From the NCBI RefSeq assembly GCF_900106645.1, contig NZ_FNMV01000002.1, positions 248,001-312,000 on the forward strand: DNA of 64,000 nt, read 5' to 3'. Position numbers and translations under genes: made by a program. Shown here piece by piece: positions 1 to 7,929 of this stretch (its first letter is position 1; every line of letters starts with the position of its first letter). The DNA comes from Flavobacterium degerlachei (GTDB lineage: Bacteria; Bacteroidota; Bacteroidia; Flavobacteriales; Flavobacteriaceae). The notes beneath the pieces were generated by a model, which was not told the origin of the DNA, did no database searches, and was given only the letters and a program-made list of their open reading frames with translations.

Positions 1-624
1 TTTTCTGGAGTTCGTTTTTTACATGATTCAAACAGAAATATGCCTCTTGAAGGAGATTCAAACTTTGATGGTTTGAAAAAAGCATACGCAAATGGTGTTG
101 AACTAAGAGGAAAAACATTAGGAATTGTAGGAATTGGACGTATTGGCCAAGCTACTGCAAAAATGGCTCTTGGATTAGGTATGAAAGTCATTGCTGCGGA
201 TAGTTTTATCCCTAAAGTTGATTTAAAAGTAGAATTCTTTGACGGACAGTCAATCACTTCAACAATAGTTTCTCAATCACTTGAGTCATTATTTAAAGAG
301 GCTGACTTTATTACCTTACACGTTCCTGCTCAAGATGGTTACATCATTGGTGAGAAAGAATTAGCTATCATGAAAGATGGTGTAGGTATTGTAAATTGTG
401 CTCGTGGTGGTGTTATTGATGAAGTAGCATTAGTAAAAGCATTAGACAGCGGAAAAGTATTATTTGCAGGATTAGACGTTTTCGAAAACGAACCAACTCC
501 TGAAATGACTATTTTAATGAATCCTAAAATTTCATTGACTCCACATATTGGAGCTGCAACAGGAGAAGCGCAAGATAGAATTGGAACTGAATTAGCTTCA
601 CAAATCATTAATTTGATTGGATAG
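1..624 (+). CDS. D-3-phosphoglycerate dehydrogenase-type 2-hydroxyacid dehydrogenase, 5' end cut off
   Basis: This is the C-terminal part of an NAD-dependent D-isomer 2-hydroxyacid dehydrogenase, most likely the enzyme that oxidises 3-phosphoglycerate in the first step of serine synthesis. The frame is open from base 1, so the ATG at 40 is internal and the true start lies outside the window. Visible are the Rossmann motif GIVGIGRIGQ, the catalytic Arg in NCARGGVIDE, the Glu in the DVFENEP region, and the catalytic His in TPHIGAATGEA. No ACT domain follows; the protein ends about 20 residues after the His region, as in short SerA forms. A strong terminator follows the stop. Substrate choice within the family cannot be proven from this part. 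Confidence 0.85.
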   Translation, partial: FSGVRFLHDSNRNMPLEGDSNFDGLKKAYANGVELRGKTLGIVGIGRIGQATAKMALGLGMKVIAADSFIPKVDLKVEFFDGQSITSTIVSQSLESLFKEADFITLHVPAQDGYIIGEKELAIMKDGVGIVNCARGGVIDEVALVKALDSGKVLFAGLDVFENEPTPEMTILMNPKISLTPHIGAATGEAQDRIGTELASQIINLIG

Positions 625-651
625 TTAAGAGAAATTCTAGTTATTTATACG

Positions 652-692
652 AGTGGGTTTGTTAATTTATTTTAACAAACCCACTTTTTTTT
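652..692 (+). terminator. Rho-independent terminator after the dehydrogenase gene
   Basis: A perfect 14-bp stem (652-665 pairs with 672-685) with a 6-base loop is followed by eight T residues. It sits 28 bases after the stop codon of the dehydrogenase gene and before the next gene on the same strand. Confidence 0.88.
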
Positions 693-725
693 GTAAATTG
701 TAAAATGAACTAAAAAAAGTATATA

Positions 726-1289
726 ATGTTTGAACAATTAGCACAATTAGCGCAACAATTTGGACAGGAGGCTGTAGTAAATAACACAGCAGTTCCAAAT
801 GAAAAAAATGAAGCTGTCATAACTGAAGCTAGTAATTCAGTAATAAGCGGATTGCAAAAAATAGTTTCAGAAGGAGGTGTCGACCAATTAGCAGGATTAT
901 TTCAAGGCAATAACGCTGCAGATAAATCGAACCCAGTAGTTCAAAAACTAACAAATGAATTATCAGGTAACTTAGGTGAACAATTTGGAATTAATGCTTC
1001 AGATGCATCTGGAATAGCTTCTAAGTTAATCCCGCAAATAGTAGCAGCATTAGTAGGAAAGGCTAAAGACCCAAACGATTCAAGTTTTGAAATATCGGAT
1101 ATTATTGCTGCGATTTCTGGTGGTTCTGGTGATAATTCAGGTATTATGGATGCCATTTCTAAGTACGGAGGACAATTTGGTTTAGACCAAAATGGGGACG
1201 GAAAAGTAGATCTAAGTGATGCGATGGATGCTGTCAATAAAAAAGGCGGTGGAATTGGTGGAATGCTAGGTGGTTTATTTGGAAAATAA
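726..1289 (+). CDS. DUF937-type protein with a single EF-hand-like loop
   Basis: The 187-residue protein has no signal peptide or membrane segment and is rich in Gly, Ala, Asn and Gln. Its overall look, with GLQKI, QLAGLFQG and IIAAISGG segments, matches DUF937 proteins common in Flavobacteriia, whose role is unknown. Near the C-terminus residues 154-165 form a calcium-loop pattern, DQNGDGKVDLSD, like one half of an EF-hand or dockerin motif, followed by a Gly-rich tail. It stands alone between two terminators, so it is probably its own transcription unit. The family assignment is from memory of the pattern. Confidence 0.75.
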   Translation: MFEQLAQLAQQFGQEAVVNNTAVPNEKNEAVITEASNSVISGLQKIVSEGGVDQLAGLFQGNNAADKSNPVVQKLTNELSGNLGEQFGINASDASGIASKLIPQIVAALVGKAKDPNDSSFEISDIIAAISGGSGDNSGIMDAISKYGGQFGLDQNGDGKVDLSDAMDAVNKKGGGIGGMLGGLFGK

Positions 1290-1313
1290 TAAAATCAAAA
1301 GTCATATAATTAT

Positions 1314-1347
1314 AAATCATTTGCCTGTTGCAAATGATTTTTTTTTC
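1314..1347 (+). terminator. Rho-independent terminator after the DUF937 gene
   Basis: An 11-bp perfect stem (1314-1324 with 1330-1340), a 5-base loop and a run of T residues lie 25 bases after the stop codon. Confidence 0.85.
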
Positions 1348-1404
1348 CTAAAACACTAAAAACCAATTGTTAATTTTTGTAACTTTAATTCAAATCTTTC
1401 AATC

Positions 1405-1839
1405 ATGAAAAAAAGCTTCTACATATTAGCCATCATTTTAGTTTCCTTTTATAGTTGTAAAACTTCTAACTCTACAATAACTAAATCAGATAATCCTAAT
1501 GCTACACAAAACGATACGGTAAGAATTGCTAATGATGAATTAGAATATGAAGTAATCATTATTGACATTGGTTTTTCAAGCTGGCTAGCCTCAAGAGCCT
1601 TTCCTAGAGGTTACCATTCCCAGAGTTATTTGGAAAACAAAAACAGCCTTTGGATTAACGAATGGAACAATCGCGTTTTACAACCTTTCCGCTATAATCC
1701 TAATTTATATGAAATGACCATAGCTTACGACCCAAATATTAATTACGGATACGAAGTCAATTATTTAATTTATAATTATTTGGTTTATTTTCAAAATACC
1801 TACAAACAAAAACTTTTTGGTTATGTTCCTGCGAGATAA
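1405..1839 (+). CDS. Small lipoprotein, DUF6146-like
   Basis: The 144-residue protein begins with a basic, then hydrophobic leader ending in a lipobox, SFYSC, with the lipidated Cys at about residue 18; it is therefore predicted to be a periplasmic or outer-membrane lipoprotein. The mature part is rich in Tyr, Asn and Trp (for example RAFPRGYHSQSYLE and EWNNRVLQPFRYNP). This resembles a short flavobacterial family that I recall as DUF6146; no function is known. The next gene follows 32 bases later, but a good minus-7 element between them argues for separate transcription. Confidence 0.7.
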   Translation: MKKSFYILAIILVSFYSCKTSNSTITKSDNPNATQNDTVRIANDELEYEVIIIDIGFSSWLASRAFPRGYHSQSYLENKNSLWINEWNNRVLQPFRYNPNLYEMTIAYDPNINYGYEVNYLIYNYLVYFQNTYKQKLFGYVPAR

Positions 1840-1845
1840 TGTCAC

Positions 1846-1853
1846 TATATTTG
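1846..1853 (+). promoter_or_regulatory. Candidate minus-7 promoter element, TATATTTG
   Basis: The octamer fits the Bacteroidota minus-7 consensus TAnnTTTG exactly and lies 18 bases upstream of the start codon at 1872. No well-spaced minus-33 TTTG is obvious, so this remains a candidate. Confidence 0.45.
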
Positions 1854-1871
1854 TAATCATTATAAATAAAA

Positions 1872-2180
1872 ATGAAGGCATTAAAAAAACGTTGGGGCAT
1901 TGACTCTAATTTCCAACTAGCAGTTATATTTATCGTTTTTGCAATTACGGGTTCTACTTCAGCTTGGCTGTCGAAACCTGTGTGTTTTTGGCTGGGAATT
2001 TTAAAAGAAGACTTCGGCTTTTGGCATACACCTGCACGATTGATTATCATTTTTCCACTGTACCAGGTTTTATTAGTGCTGATTGGATTTCTTTTTGGTC
2101 AATTCAAATTCTTTTGGGCCTTCGAAAAGAAAATGCTGAAACGATTGGGATTTGGTTTCCTGTTTAAGGAAAAAGAATAG
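1872..2180 (+). CDS. Small membrane protein, DUF6787-like
   Basis: This 102-residue protein has two hydrophobic segments, at about residues 13-35 and 55-75, joined by a short loop, and a basic C-terminus (KKMLKRLGFGFLFKEKE). It fits a two-helix inner-membrane protein. The N-terminus MKALKKRWGIDSNFQ resembles a flavobacterial family that I remember as DUF6787; its role is not known. The gene converges with the next minus-strand gene, leaving only five bases between the stop codons. Confidence 0.65.
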   Translation: MKALKKRWGIDSNFQLAVIFIVFAITGSTSAWLSKPVCFWLGILKEDFGFWHTPARLIIIFPLYQVLLVLIGFLFGQFKFFWAFEKKMLKRLGFGFLFKEKE

Positions 2181-2185
2181 CTAAA

Positions 2186-2479
2186 CTATTGTTTTTTCTT
2201 TATTACATAATTATAGATCCAAGTTAACGTAAAGGAGGGAATAACATCCGTAAAGGGAATGATTTCTTCTAGAAATGTTACTACTCCCCCTACTTTTCCA
2301 ACCGTCCCTTTATACATCCTTGTCATTAAATAAGCCGCTATTGGCGCCCAAATAACATCAGAGAACTCACCAACCATAGGTACGGTAAAGGATAGCATGC
2401 CAATGGCATCAAAAATAATTCCTAAAATCAGGTTTCTATTTCTCACGCTTTTATCATCTATAATTGTTTCCCTTTCCAT
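2186..2479 (-). CDS. Small hypothetical membrane protein
   Basis: This is a 97-residue protein with a charged N-terminus and two or three hydrophobic stretches (LILGIIFDAIGMLSF and the region around VIWAPIAAYLMTRM), ending with VIKKKQ. I recognise no family. The gene is followed, in its own direction, by a convergent gene and preceded by msrA, whose stop lies 50 bases upstream, so the two may be co-transcribed. Composition matches the surroundings. Membrane location is the only statement the sequence supports. Confidence 0.6.
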   Translation of the reverse strand: MERETIIDDKSVRNRNLILGIIFDAIGMLSFTVPMVGEFSDVIWAPIAAYLMTRMYKGTVGKVGGVVTFLEEIIPFTDVIPSFTLTWIYNYVIKKKQ

Positions 2480-2528
2480 TTTTAAAGTAAAATTTGATTT
2501 GCTGTAAATTAAAGCAAAAGTAATGCCA

Positions 2529-3077
2529 CTACGCTTTTAATTTTTCCTGAAAATACTTCTTAAGCTTTTCTATCTTTGGAGTAATAACATAAGAACAATA
2601 TCCCTGCGATTTATTTTCATTGTAGTAATTATTATGATAGTCTTCTGCTTTATAAAAGGTAGAAACTGGTGAAACCTGAGTTACGATAGGTTGTCCAAAA
2701 GTATTTTCATTTGCCAATAAAGAAATATACTCTTCAGATATTTCCTTTTGCATTTCATTGTGATAAAATATTTCACTTCTATACTGAGTACCTACGTCAT
2801 TTCCTTGACGATTTAATGTTGTAGGGTCATGAGTTGCAAAAAAGACCTCCAATAATTCCCCAAATGCTATTTCATTAGCATCGTATGTGATTTGGATTGC
2901 TTCTGCATGACCTGTATCTCCACCACAAATTTCCTTGTAGGTCGGATCTATTGTTTCTCCGCCTATGTAACCCGAGACAACACTTTTAACGCCTTTTAGC
3001 TCTAAAAAAACTGCTTCTGTACACCAAAAGCAGCCGCCGGCAAAGGTTGCTACCTCAGTTCGTTCTTGTATTCCCAT
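2529..3077 (-). CDS. msrA: Peptide-methionine (S)-S-oxide reductase MsrA
   Basis: The enzyme reduces methionine-S-sulfoxide in proteins and free methionine, repairing oxidative damage. The diagnostic GGCFWCTEA motif is at the N-terminus, with the catalytic Cys at residue 16 and a second Cys at 19. Further family blocks are GYIGGETIDPTY, GDTGHAEAIQITYD and FFATHDPTTLNRQGNDVGTQYRS. At 182 residues with no signal peptide it is a normal-length cytoplasmic MsrA without a fused MsrB domain. A good minus-7 element lies on the minus strand 39 bases upstream. Confidence 0.95.
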   Translation of the reverse strand: MGIQERTEVATFAGGCFWCTEAVFLELKGVKSVVSGYIGGETIDPTYKEICGGDTGHAEAIQITYDANEIAFGELLEVFFATHDPTTLNRQGNDVGTQYRSEIFYHNEMQKEISEEYISLLANENTFGQPIVTQVSPVSTFYKAEDYHNNYYNENKSQGYCSYVITPKIEKLKKYFQEKLKA

Positions 3078-3115
3078 AATTAGGTTCTCTTTTAGTTCTT
3101 AAAATTATTCAATTT

Positions 3116-3123
3116 CAAATTTA
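3116..3123 (-). promoter_or_regulatory. Candidate minus-7 element for msrA
   Basis: On the minus strand this reads TAAATTTG, an exact TAnnTTTG match, 39 bases upstream of the msrA start codon. No clear minus-33 element was found. Confidence 0.4.
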
Positions 3124-3223
3124 GGGTATTAAATACAGTAGGCCGATTCTTATTAACTAAAATTTATTATTTGCCCATTATATAATTCTAAAAATCTTTG
3201 TTTCTTTGTAAAAACTGCCTCAA

Positions 3224-3886
3224 ATGATACATGCAAAAAATTTACATAAATATTACGACCAACTCCATGTTTTAAAAGGAGTGGATTTGCATATTCAAAA
3301 AGGAGAAATCGTATCTATAGTAGGAGCTTCTGGTGCTGGTAAAACTACGCTATTACAAATTCTTGGGACCTTAGATAAACCCACACCCGAAAATGAAATC
3401 ATGCTGCGCATCAACGATGAGGATATTTTGACGATGAACGACAAAAACCTATCCAAATTTAGGAATTTGAACCTAGGTTTTATCTTTCAATTTCATCAGT
3501 TACTGCCTGAATTTACAGCTTTAGAAAACGTATGCATACCTGCTTTTATTGCCAACAAGCCGAAACAAGAAACGGAAACTGAGGCTAAAAAACTATTGGA
3601 ATATCTGGGGCTTTCTCATCGAATAAACCACAAACCAAATGAGCTTTCTGGTGGTGAACAACAAAGAGTGGCTGTTGCAAGAGCACTAATAAACAAACCC
3701 GCGATCATATTTGCCGATGAGCCTTCAGGAAACCTTGACACAGCATCTGCTGAAAATTTACACCAATTATTTTTCAAACTGCGTGATGAGTTAGGTCAAA
3801 CCTTTGTGATTGTGACCCATAATGAAGAGTTAGCCAATATGGCTGATCGGAAATTGATAATGATTGACGGTTTGATTAGTAACTAA
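3224..3886 (+). CDS. LolD/MacB-type ABC transporter ATP-binding protein
   Basis: This 220-residue ATPase has Walker A (GASGAGKTT), the Q-loop ([18 protein letters not shown]), the signature LSGGEQQR, Walker B ([12 protein letters not shown]) and the switch His in IVTHNEEL. The block DEPSGNLD and the [13 protein letters not shown] region are typical of the LolD/MacB/FtsE branch, which powers lipoprotein release from the inner membrane or extrudes substrates through permeases of the MacB fold. No permease gene is adjacent, as is common for lolD in Bacteroidetes. Function in lipoprotein export is inferred from subfamily signatures. Confidence 0.85.
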   Translation: MIHAKNLHKYYDQLHVLKGVDLHIQKGEIVSIVGASGAGKTTLLQILGTLDKPTPENEIMLRINDEDILTMNDKNLSKFRNLNLGFIFQFHQLLPEFTALENVCIPAFIANKPKQETETEAKKLLEYLGLSHRINHKPNELSGGEQQRVAVARALINKPAIIFADEPSGNLDTASAENLHQLFFKLRDELGQTFVIVTHNEELANMADRKLIMIDGLISN

Positions 3887-3945
3887 ATAAGTTAAAGGTT
3901 CTTTTTGTAAAGAGAACAACTTTAAACATTAGCCTATAAACAAAA

Positions 3946-4710
3946 ATGAATCATACAGATCTCAAATCTTTCCTTGACGAGAAAGTCATTCAATACAATA
4001 CTCTTGAATTTATAGAAAGTGACCCCATACAAATTCCGCATTTATTTTCTCAAAAAGAAGATATCGAAATTGCCGGTTTCCTCAGCGCAACAATAGCTTG
4101 GGGTAATCGTACAATGATTATCAGGAACTCTCATAAAATGATGGACTTAATGGGAAATGCACCTTATGATTTTGTGATGTCTCATACAGAAGAAGATTTA
4201 GAAAAGCTAGAGACGTTTGTCCATCGTACTTTCAATGCACAAGATTTTACTTTTTTTATAAAGAGTTTAAAAAACATTTATCAAAACCATAATGGATTAG
4301 AATACGTATTTACTAAAAACGAACATTTAGAAAATATGCAACTATCCATTTCAGAATTCAAAAAGACATTCTTCGAAATTCCGCATCAATATCGCACCCA
4401 AAAGCATGTTTCAGATCCCATGAACAATTCGGCTGCAAAACGCATCAACATGTTCTTAAGATGGATGGTTCGCCAAGATAATAAAGGAGTCGATTTAGGG
4501 ATTTGGAAAAGTATTTCAGCTTCTTCACTTTCCTGCCCTCTAGATGTGCATTCTGGGAATGTGGCACGAAAATTGGGTTTGCTTTCGCGGAAGCAAAATG
4601 ACGGAAAAGCCTTAGCTGAATTGGATATTAAACTTCGTGAATTTGACAGGATGGATCCTGTTAAATATGATTTTGCCCTATTTGGTTTGGGAGTATTTGA
4701 AGGGTTTTAA
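3946..4710 (+). CDS. TIGR02757 family protein
   Basis: This 254-residue cytoplasmic protein matches in length and sequence the conserved TIGR02757 family found in Bacteroidetes and some other phyla. Typical stretches include AGFLSATIAWGNRTMI near residue 45, RINMFLRWMVRQD near 165, and the C-terminal PVKYDFALFGLGVFEG. The helical pattern with a helix-hairpin-helix-like C-terminus hints at a distant relation to HhH DNA glycosylases, but I cannot see a catalytic Lys/Asp pair with confidence. The molecular function is unknown. Confidence 0.75.
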   Translation: MNHTDLKSFLDEKVIQYNTLEFIESDPIQIPHLFSQKEDIEIAGFLSATIAWGNRTMIIRNSHKMMDLMGNAPYDFVMSHTEEDLEKLETFVHRTFNAQDFTFFIKSLKNIYQNHNGLEYVFTKNEHLENMQLSISEFKKTFFEIPHQYRTQKHVSDPMNNSAAKRINMFLRWMVRQDNKGVDLGIWKSISASSLSCPLDVHSGNVARKLGLLSRKQNDGKALAELDIKLREFDRMDPVKYDFALFGLGVFEGF

Positions 4711-4968
4711 TTTATAGTCTCATAGAAAAGAATTGTCGGTTAAGATTTAAGTCAACTATTGTCTTCTTTTAATTTGAATCTGATTGAAAAATTAATAGTT
4801 TTTTTCGTTCTTTTCTACCTGCTAAATCGACAATATTTGTCTTTAATCGTTGATTTTAGCTTTTAATCTATAAAAAAACATCAAATTATCTTAATTTTGG
4901 TCTAACCAATTTTAAAAACATACTATTTTAAAATTTAATAAAGTTAACCGAGTAAAATATAATGCAAC
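4711..4968 (+). promoter_or_regulatory. Leader and promoter region of polysaccharide module 1
   Basis: This AT-rich, gene-free stretch precedes the first receiver gene. At 4892-4899 it holds TAATTTTG, a match to TAnnTTTG, about 70 bases before the start codon, which would leave a leader of roughly 60 bases. The 12-base string TTATCTTAATTT at 4887-4898 recurs in the leader of module 2 near 12278. No terminator for the preceding gene is obvious. Confidence 0.4.
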
Positions 4969-5337
4969 ATGGTTGATATTAAAAAAATTGTTATCGCTGA
5001 AGACAATTCATTACTTTCTTCATTACTAAAGTTCCGATTAGAGAAAGAAGGATATAAACTGTTAGTTGCTGAGAATGGCAAAGATGCGATTGAATTGATA
5101 GAACAACATCAACCTGAGTTGATTTTGACTGATATTATGATGCCTTTCGTTAGCGGACTAGAAGTGATCAGTCATGTAAGAAATAAATTAAATATGCTAA
5201 CCCCAATAATAGTGTTTTCAGCAGCGGGACAAGAAGAAATAGTTTTAAAAGCTTTTAACTTAGGTGGTACTGATTTTATGAGTAAGCCAATTAGCCCGAA
5301 TGAATTAGTTATTAGAATAAAAAGACTGTTAAGATAA
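4969..5337 (+). CDS. Stand-alone receiver (CheY-like) response regulator, module 1
   Basis: The 122-residue protein is a single receiver domain with no output domain. Visible are the acidic pair (E11, D12), the phospho-acceptor Asp55 in ILTDIMMP, the Ser/Thr position in FSAAG, and the conserved Lys106 in SKPI. It is predicted to pass on phosphorylation from a histidine kinase by protein-protein contact. No kinase gene is adjacent. It opens a run of five same-strand genes (receiver, HEAT protein, GT2, LtaS-like, YaiO-like) with gaps of 30 bases or less, so it probably controls the polysaccharide machinery encoded downstream. A paralogue closes module 2 at 18454. Confidence 0.88.
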   Translation: MVDIKKIVIAEDNSLLSSLLKFRLEKEGYKLLVAENGKDAIELIEQHQPELILTDIMMPFVSGLEVISHVRNKLNMLTPIIVFSAAGQEEIVLKAFNLGGTDFMSKPISPNELVIRIKRLLR

Positions 5338-5367
5338 TATCTTAAATCGCGAGCTGAAATAAATTCC

Positions 5368-6471
5368 ATGAATAACAATCAATATTTTTTTGAATATCTG
5401 CAAAATTCTCCACCTATCATTGAATTGGTCTGGTTCATGATTGGCGTTTCTCTTTTGTCTATTTTAATTTTAATAATTTACTTAAAATATTTAAGAACAC
5501 ATTTGAGAAGCAATGAGAAAATACGGGAAACATATCAAATGAAGTATGAGTTACACCTCATAACCTATTTATATTCTGGAAATGAAGAAGAGACTATTAG
5601 CCCGGAACAACAAACCATAATCGATGAATTAAAAAAAGATCTATCAGATTCTTTTAAAAGAAGTATTGTAGTTGCAACTCTTCTCAAATTAAAAAACGAA
5701 ATATCTGGAGAACTGGACGAATCTATTCAAAAACTTTATTATCAAACAGGGCTTATAAATTTTTCTATCTCAAAACTGAGAAGTAGAAAATGGTACGTAG
5801 TTGCAAAGGGAGTTAGGGAGCTAACACAATTTCACATAAAAGAAGTTCACGATGAAGTAATAACCTTGATAAATCACCCAAAAAATGAGGTTCGAAAAGA
5901 AATGCAATTATATTTGGTGAATTTATTTAGTTTTAAAGGGCTTGATTTTTTAGATGTCTTACAAACACCCTTATCTGAGTGGGATCAAATTCAATTACTA
6001 GAGGTTTTGCAACGCTTTGACGATCAGCAAGTTTTCGATATCAAACCATGGTTGAAATCTTCGAACGACTCAGTAGTGACTTTCGCCTTAAAACTAGCTG
6101 ATATTTACATACAATTTCAAGCGAAAGAGGACCTTATTGAGCTATTAGATCACAAAAGCGAAAAAATAAGAATCGAATTAATTAATGTTTTGGGTAATTT
6201 AAATATTATAGAAGCTAAAACTATTTTAAAGAATCATTTTATCGAACGAAGTCAACAAGAACAAATTGCCTTTTTCAAAATGATGGAAAAAATGCCTGAA
6301 AGTGATGATGAATCTTTTTTGTTAGAATACATTCATCATGAAAATTTTGAAATTAAGTTGTCAGCCTTAAAGATTTTGAAAATGATTAACTCAAACACTT
6401 TCAATATTCAAAAGCACAAAGGAACAGAGCCCGATTTTGTGAAAATTGTTGAATATTTAGAAAATAACTAA
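5368..6471 (+). CDS. HEAT-repeat protein with N-terminal membrane anchor, module 1
   Basis: The 367-residue protein has one hydrophobic segment at about residues 17-40 followed by an all-helical cytoplasmic region. From about residue 130 the pattern of paired amphipathic helices fits HEAT or armadillo-type repeats (for example HDEVITLINHPKNEVRKEM and VVTFALKLADIYIQFQAKED). Such scaffolds bind partner proteins. The gene lies between a receiver and a GT2 synthase, with one base before the synthase start, so it may couple the receiver to the synthase. A paralogue of similar architecture heads module 2. No enzymatic motif, PilZ or GGDEF domain is visible. The coupling role is inference. Confidence 0.75.
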   Translation: MNNNQYFFEYLQNSPPIIELVWFMIGVSLLSILILIIYLKYLRTHLRSNEKIRETYQMKYELHLITYLYSGNEEETISPEQQTIIDELKKDLSDSFKRSIVVATLLKLKNEISGELDESIQKLYYQTGLINFSISKLRSRKWYVVAKGVRELTQFHIKEVHDEVITLINHPKNEVRKEMQLYLVNLFSFKGLDFLDVLQTPLSEWDQIQLLEVLQRFDDQQVFDIKPWLKSSNDSVVTFALKLADIYIQFQAKEDLIELLDHKSEKIRIELINVLGNLNIIEAKTILKNHFIERSQQEQIAFFKMMEKMPESDDESFLLEYIHHENFEIKLSALKILKMINSNTFNIQKHKGTEPDFVKIVEYLENN

Positions 6472-6472
6472 T

Positions 6473-7909
6473 ATGGAGATCAATACTATTTCAATTTTTC
6501 TTATAATTCGTTATCTATTTTTTGTTTATGCTATTACAACAATAGGATCGTACATTGTATTGGCTATAATTTCTGCAGTTGAAACTGTAGCCTACATGAA
6601 GAAAAATAGCTTCGTAAACTACAAAGAAATTTTATCATCTAATATTGCTCCTTCGATTTCGATTATAGCGCCAGCTTATAATGAAAGTTTGAATATTATT
6701 GAAAACGTACGCTCCTTACTATCCAATCATTATGTGAATTATGATGTAATAATAGTAAATGACGGAAGCAAAGATGACAGTCTAGAAAAACTAATCGTAG
6801 CATATGACTTAGTCAAAGTAGAGCATCTTATTAATCAACAAATTCCAACAAAACCGCTAAGAGAAGGGATTTTTAAATCTACTAATCCAGCATTTGAAAA
6901 ATTGATTGTTGTTGATAAAGAAAATGGCGGAAAGGCAGACGCATTGAACACTGGTCTAAATATTAGTCAAAACAAGTATGTTGCATGCATTGATGTAGAT
7001 TGTTTATTGCTTGAAGAAGCGCTTCAAAAAATGATTAAACCATTTTTAGAATCAACAGATACAAAAGTAATCGCCGCAGGTGGAGTTATAAGAATTGCTA
7101 ATTCATGCATCATCAGAGACGGAAAATTAATTGATGTCAATCTTCCGAAAAAAATGCTCGAAAAAGGCCAAATTCTAGAATATATACGTGCTTTTTTATT
7201 GGGGCGAATGGCATGGAGCAGGCTTAATGGCTTATTAGTTATATCGGGTGCCTTTGGTATGTTTGACAAAAAAATTGCGATAGAAGTTGGAGGCTACGAC
7301 ACAAAAACGGTTGGAGAGGACATGGAAATCATTGTTCGAATGAGAGGGTTTATGGAGGAACAAAAAGAAAAATACAAGGTAGCATATATCCCTGATCCCC
7401 TTTGTTGGACCGAAGCTCCTGATAATTATAAAATATTTATTTCCCAAAGAAACAGATGGACCCGCGGTACAATTGAAACACTTAGAAAACATCGAAAAAT
7501 TGGGTTTAACCCAAAGTACAACTCCATGGGACTTTTAAGCTACCCCTATTGGTTATTTTTCGAGAGGTTGGCCCCATTAATCGAAGTCCTTGGAATCCTG
7601 TATTTCGCGATACTCGTTGTCCTTGGTCAAGTGCGATGGGATTATACAGCTGCCTTTATTATTATGGCCTATTTGTTTACAGTTTTATTTTCTATTGTTG
7701 CCATTTTATCAGAAGAACTGACTTACCATCAATATAAAAAGAAAGGGATAGGGTATAATTTATTAAAAATTGCTTTCTTAGAGCCTTTTGCCATTCATCC
7801 CTTTATTGTCTATTCCGCTGTCGTAGGAAACATAGATTACTATTTCAACAAAAAGAAAAAATGGGGAGAGATGACACGAAAAGGAATGACAAATCCTGAA
7901 ACAATATAG
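6473..7909 (+). CDS. Membrane GT2 polysaccharide synthase, module 1
   Basis: This 478-residue enzyme is a processive-type family 2 glycosyltransferase of the PgaC/BcsA/NodC kind, expected to polymerise a nucleotide-sugar into a beta-linked chain while moving it across the inner membrane. Residues 8-40 form the first membrane helix or helices. The catalytic core shows NDG with Asp97, the DxD motif (Asp174, Asp176), GED (residues 281-283) for the general base, and Q325xxRW329. At least three membrane segments follow at about 355-460. No PilZ domain follows. It sits between the HEAT protein and the LtaS-like transferase. The sugar made is unknown; poly-GlcNAc-like or glucan products are possible by analogy. 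Confidence 0.85.
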   Translation: MEINTISIFLIIRYLFFVYAITTIGSYIVLAIISAVETVAYMKKNSFVNYKEILSSNIAPSISIIAPAYNESLNIIENVRSLLSNHYVNYDVIIVNDGSKDDSLEKLIVAYDLVKVEHLINQQIPTKPLREGIFKSTNPAFEKLIVVDKENGGKADALNTGLNISQNKYVACIDVDCLLLEEALQKMIKPFLESTDTKVIAAGGVIRIANSCIIRDGKLIDVNLPKKMLEKGQILEYIRAFLLGRMAWSRLNGLLVISGAFGMFDKKIAIEVGGYDTKTVGEDMEIIVRMRGFMEEQKEKYKVAYIPDPLCWTEAPDNYKIFISQRNRWTRGTIETLRKHRKIGFNPKYNSMGLLSYPYWLFFERLAPLIEVLGILYFAILVVLGQVRWDYTAAFIIMAYLFTVLFSIVAILSEELTYHQYKKKGIGYNLLKIAFLEPFAIHPFIVYSAVVGNIDYYFNKKKKWGEMTRKGMTNPETI

Positions 7910-7929
7910 ACAAAACCAATATCTATTCT

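Noticed and set aside
40..624. ATG at 40 as the start of the dehydrogenase gene
   Set aside because: The frame is open to base 1 and the upstream residues continue the family; the gene is truncated by the window edge.
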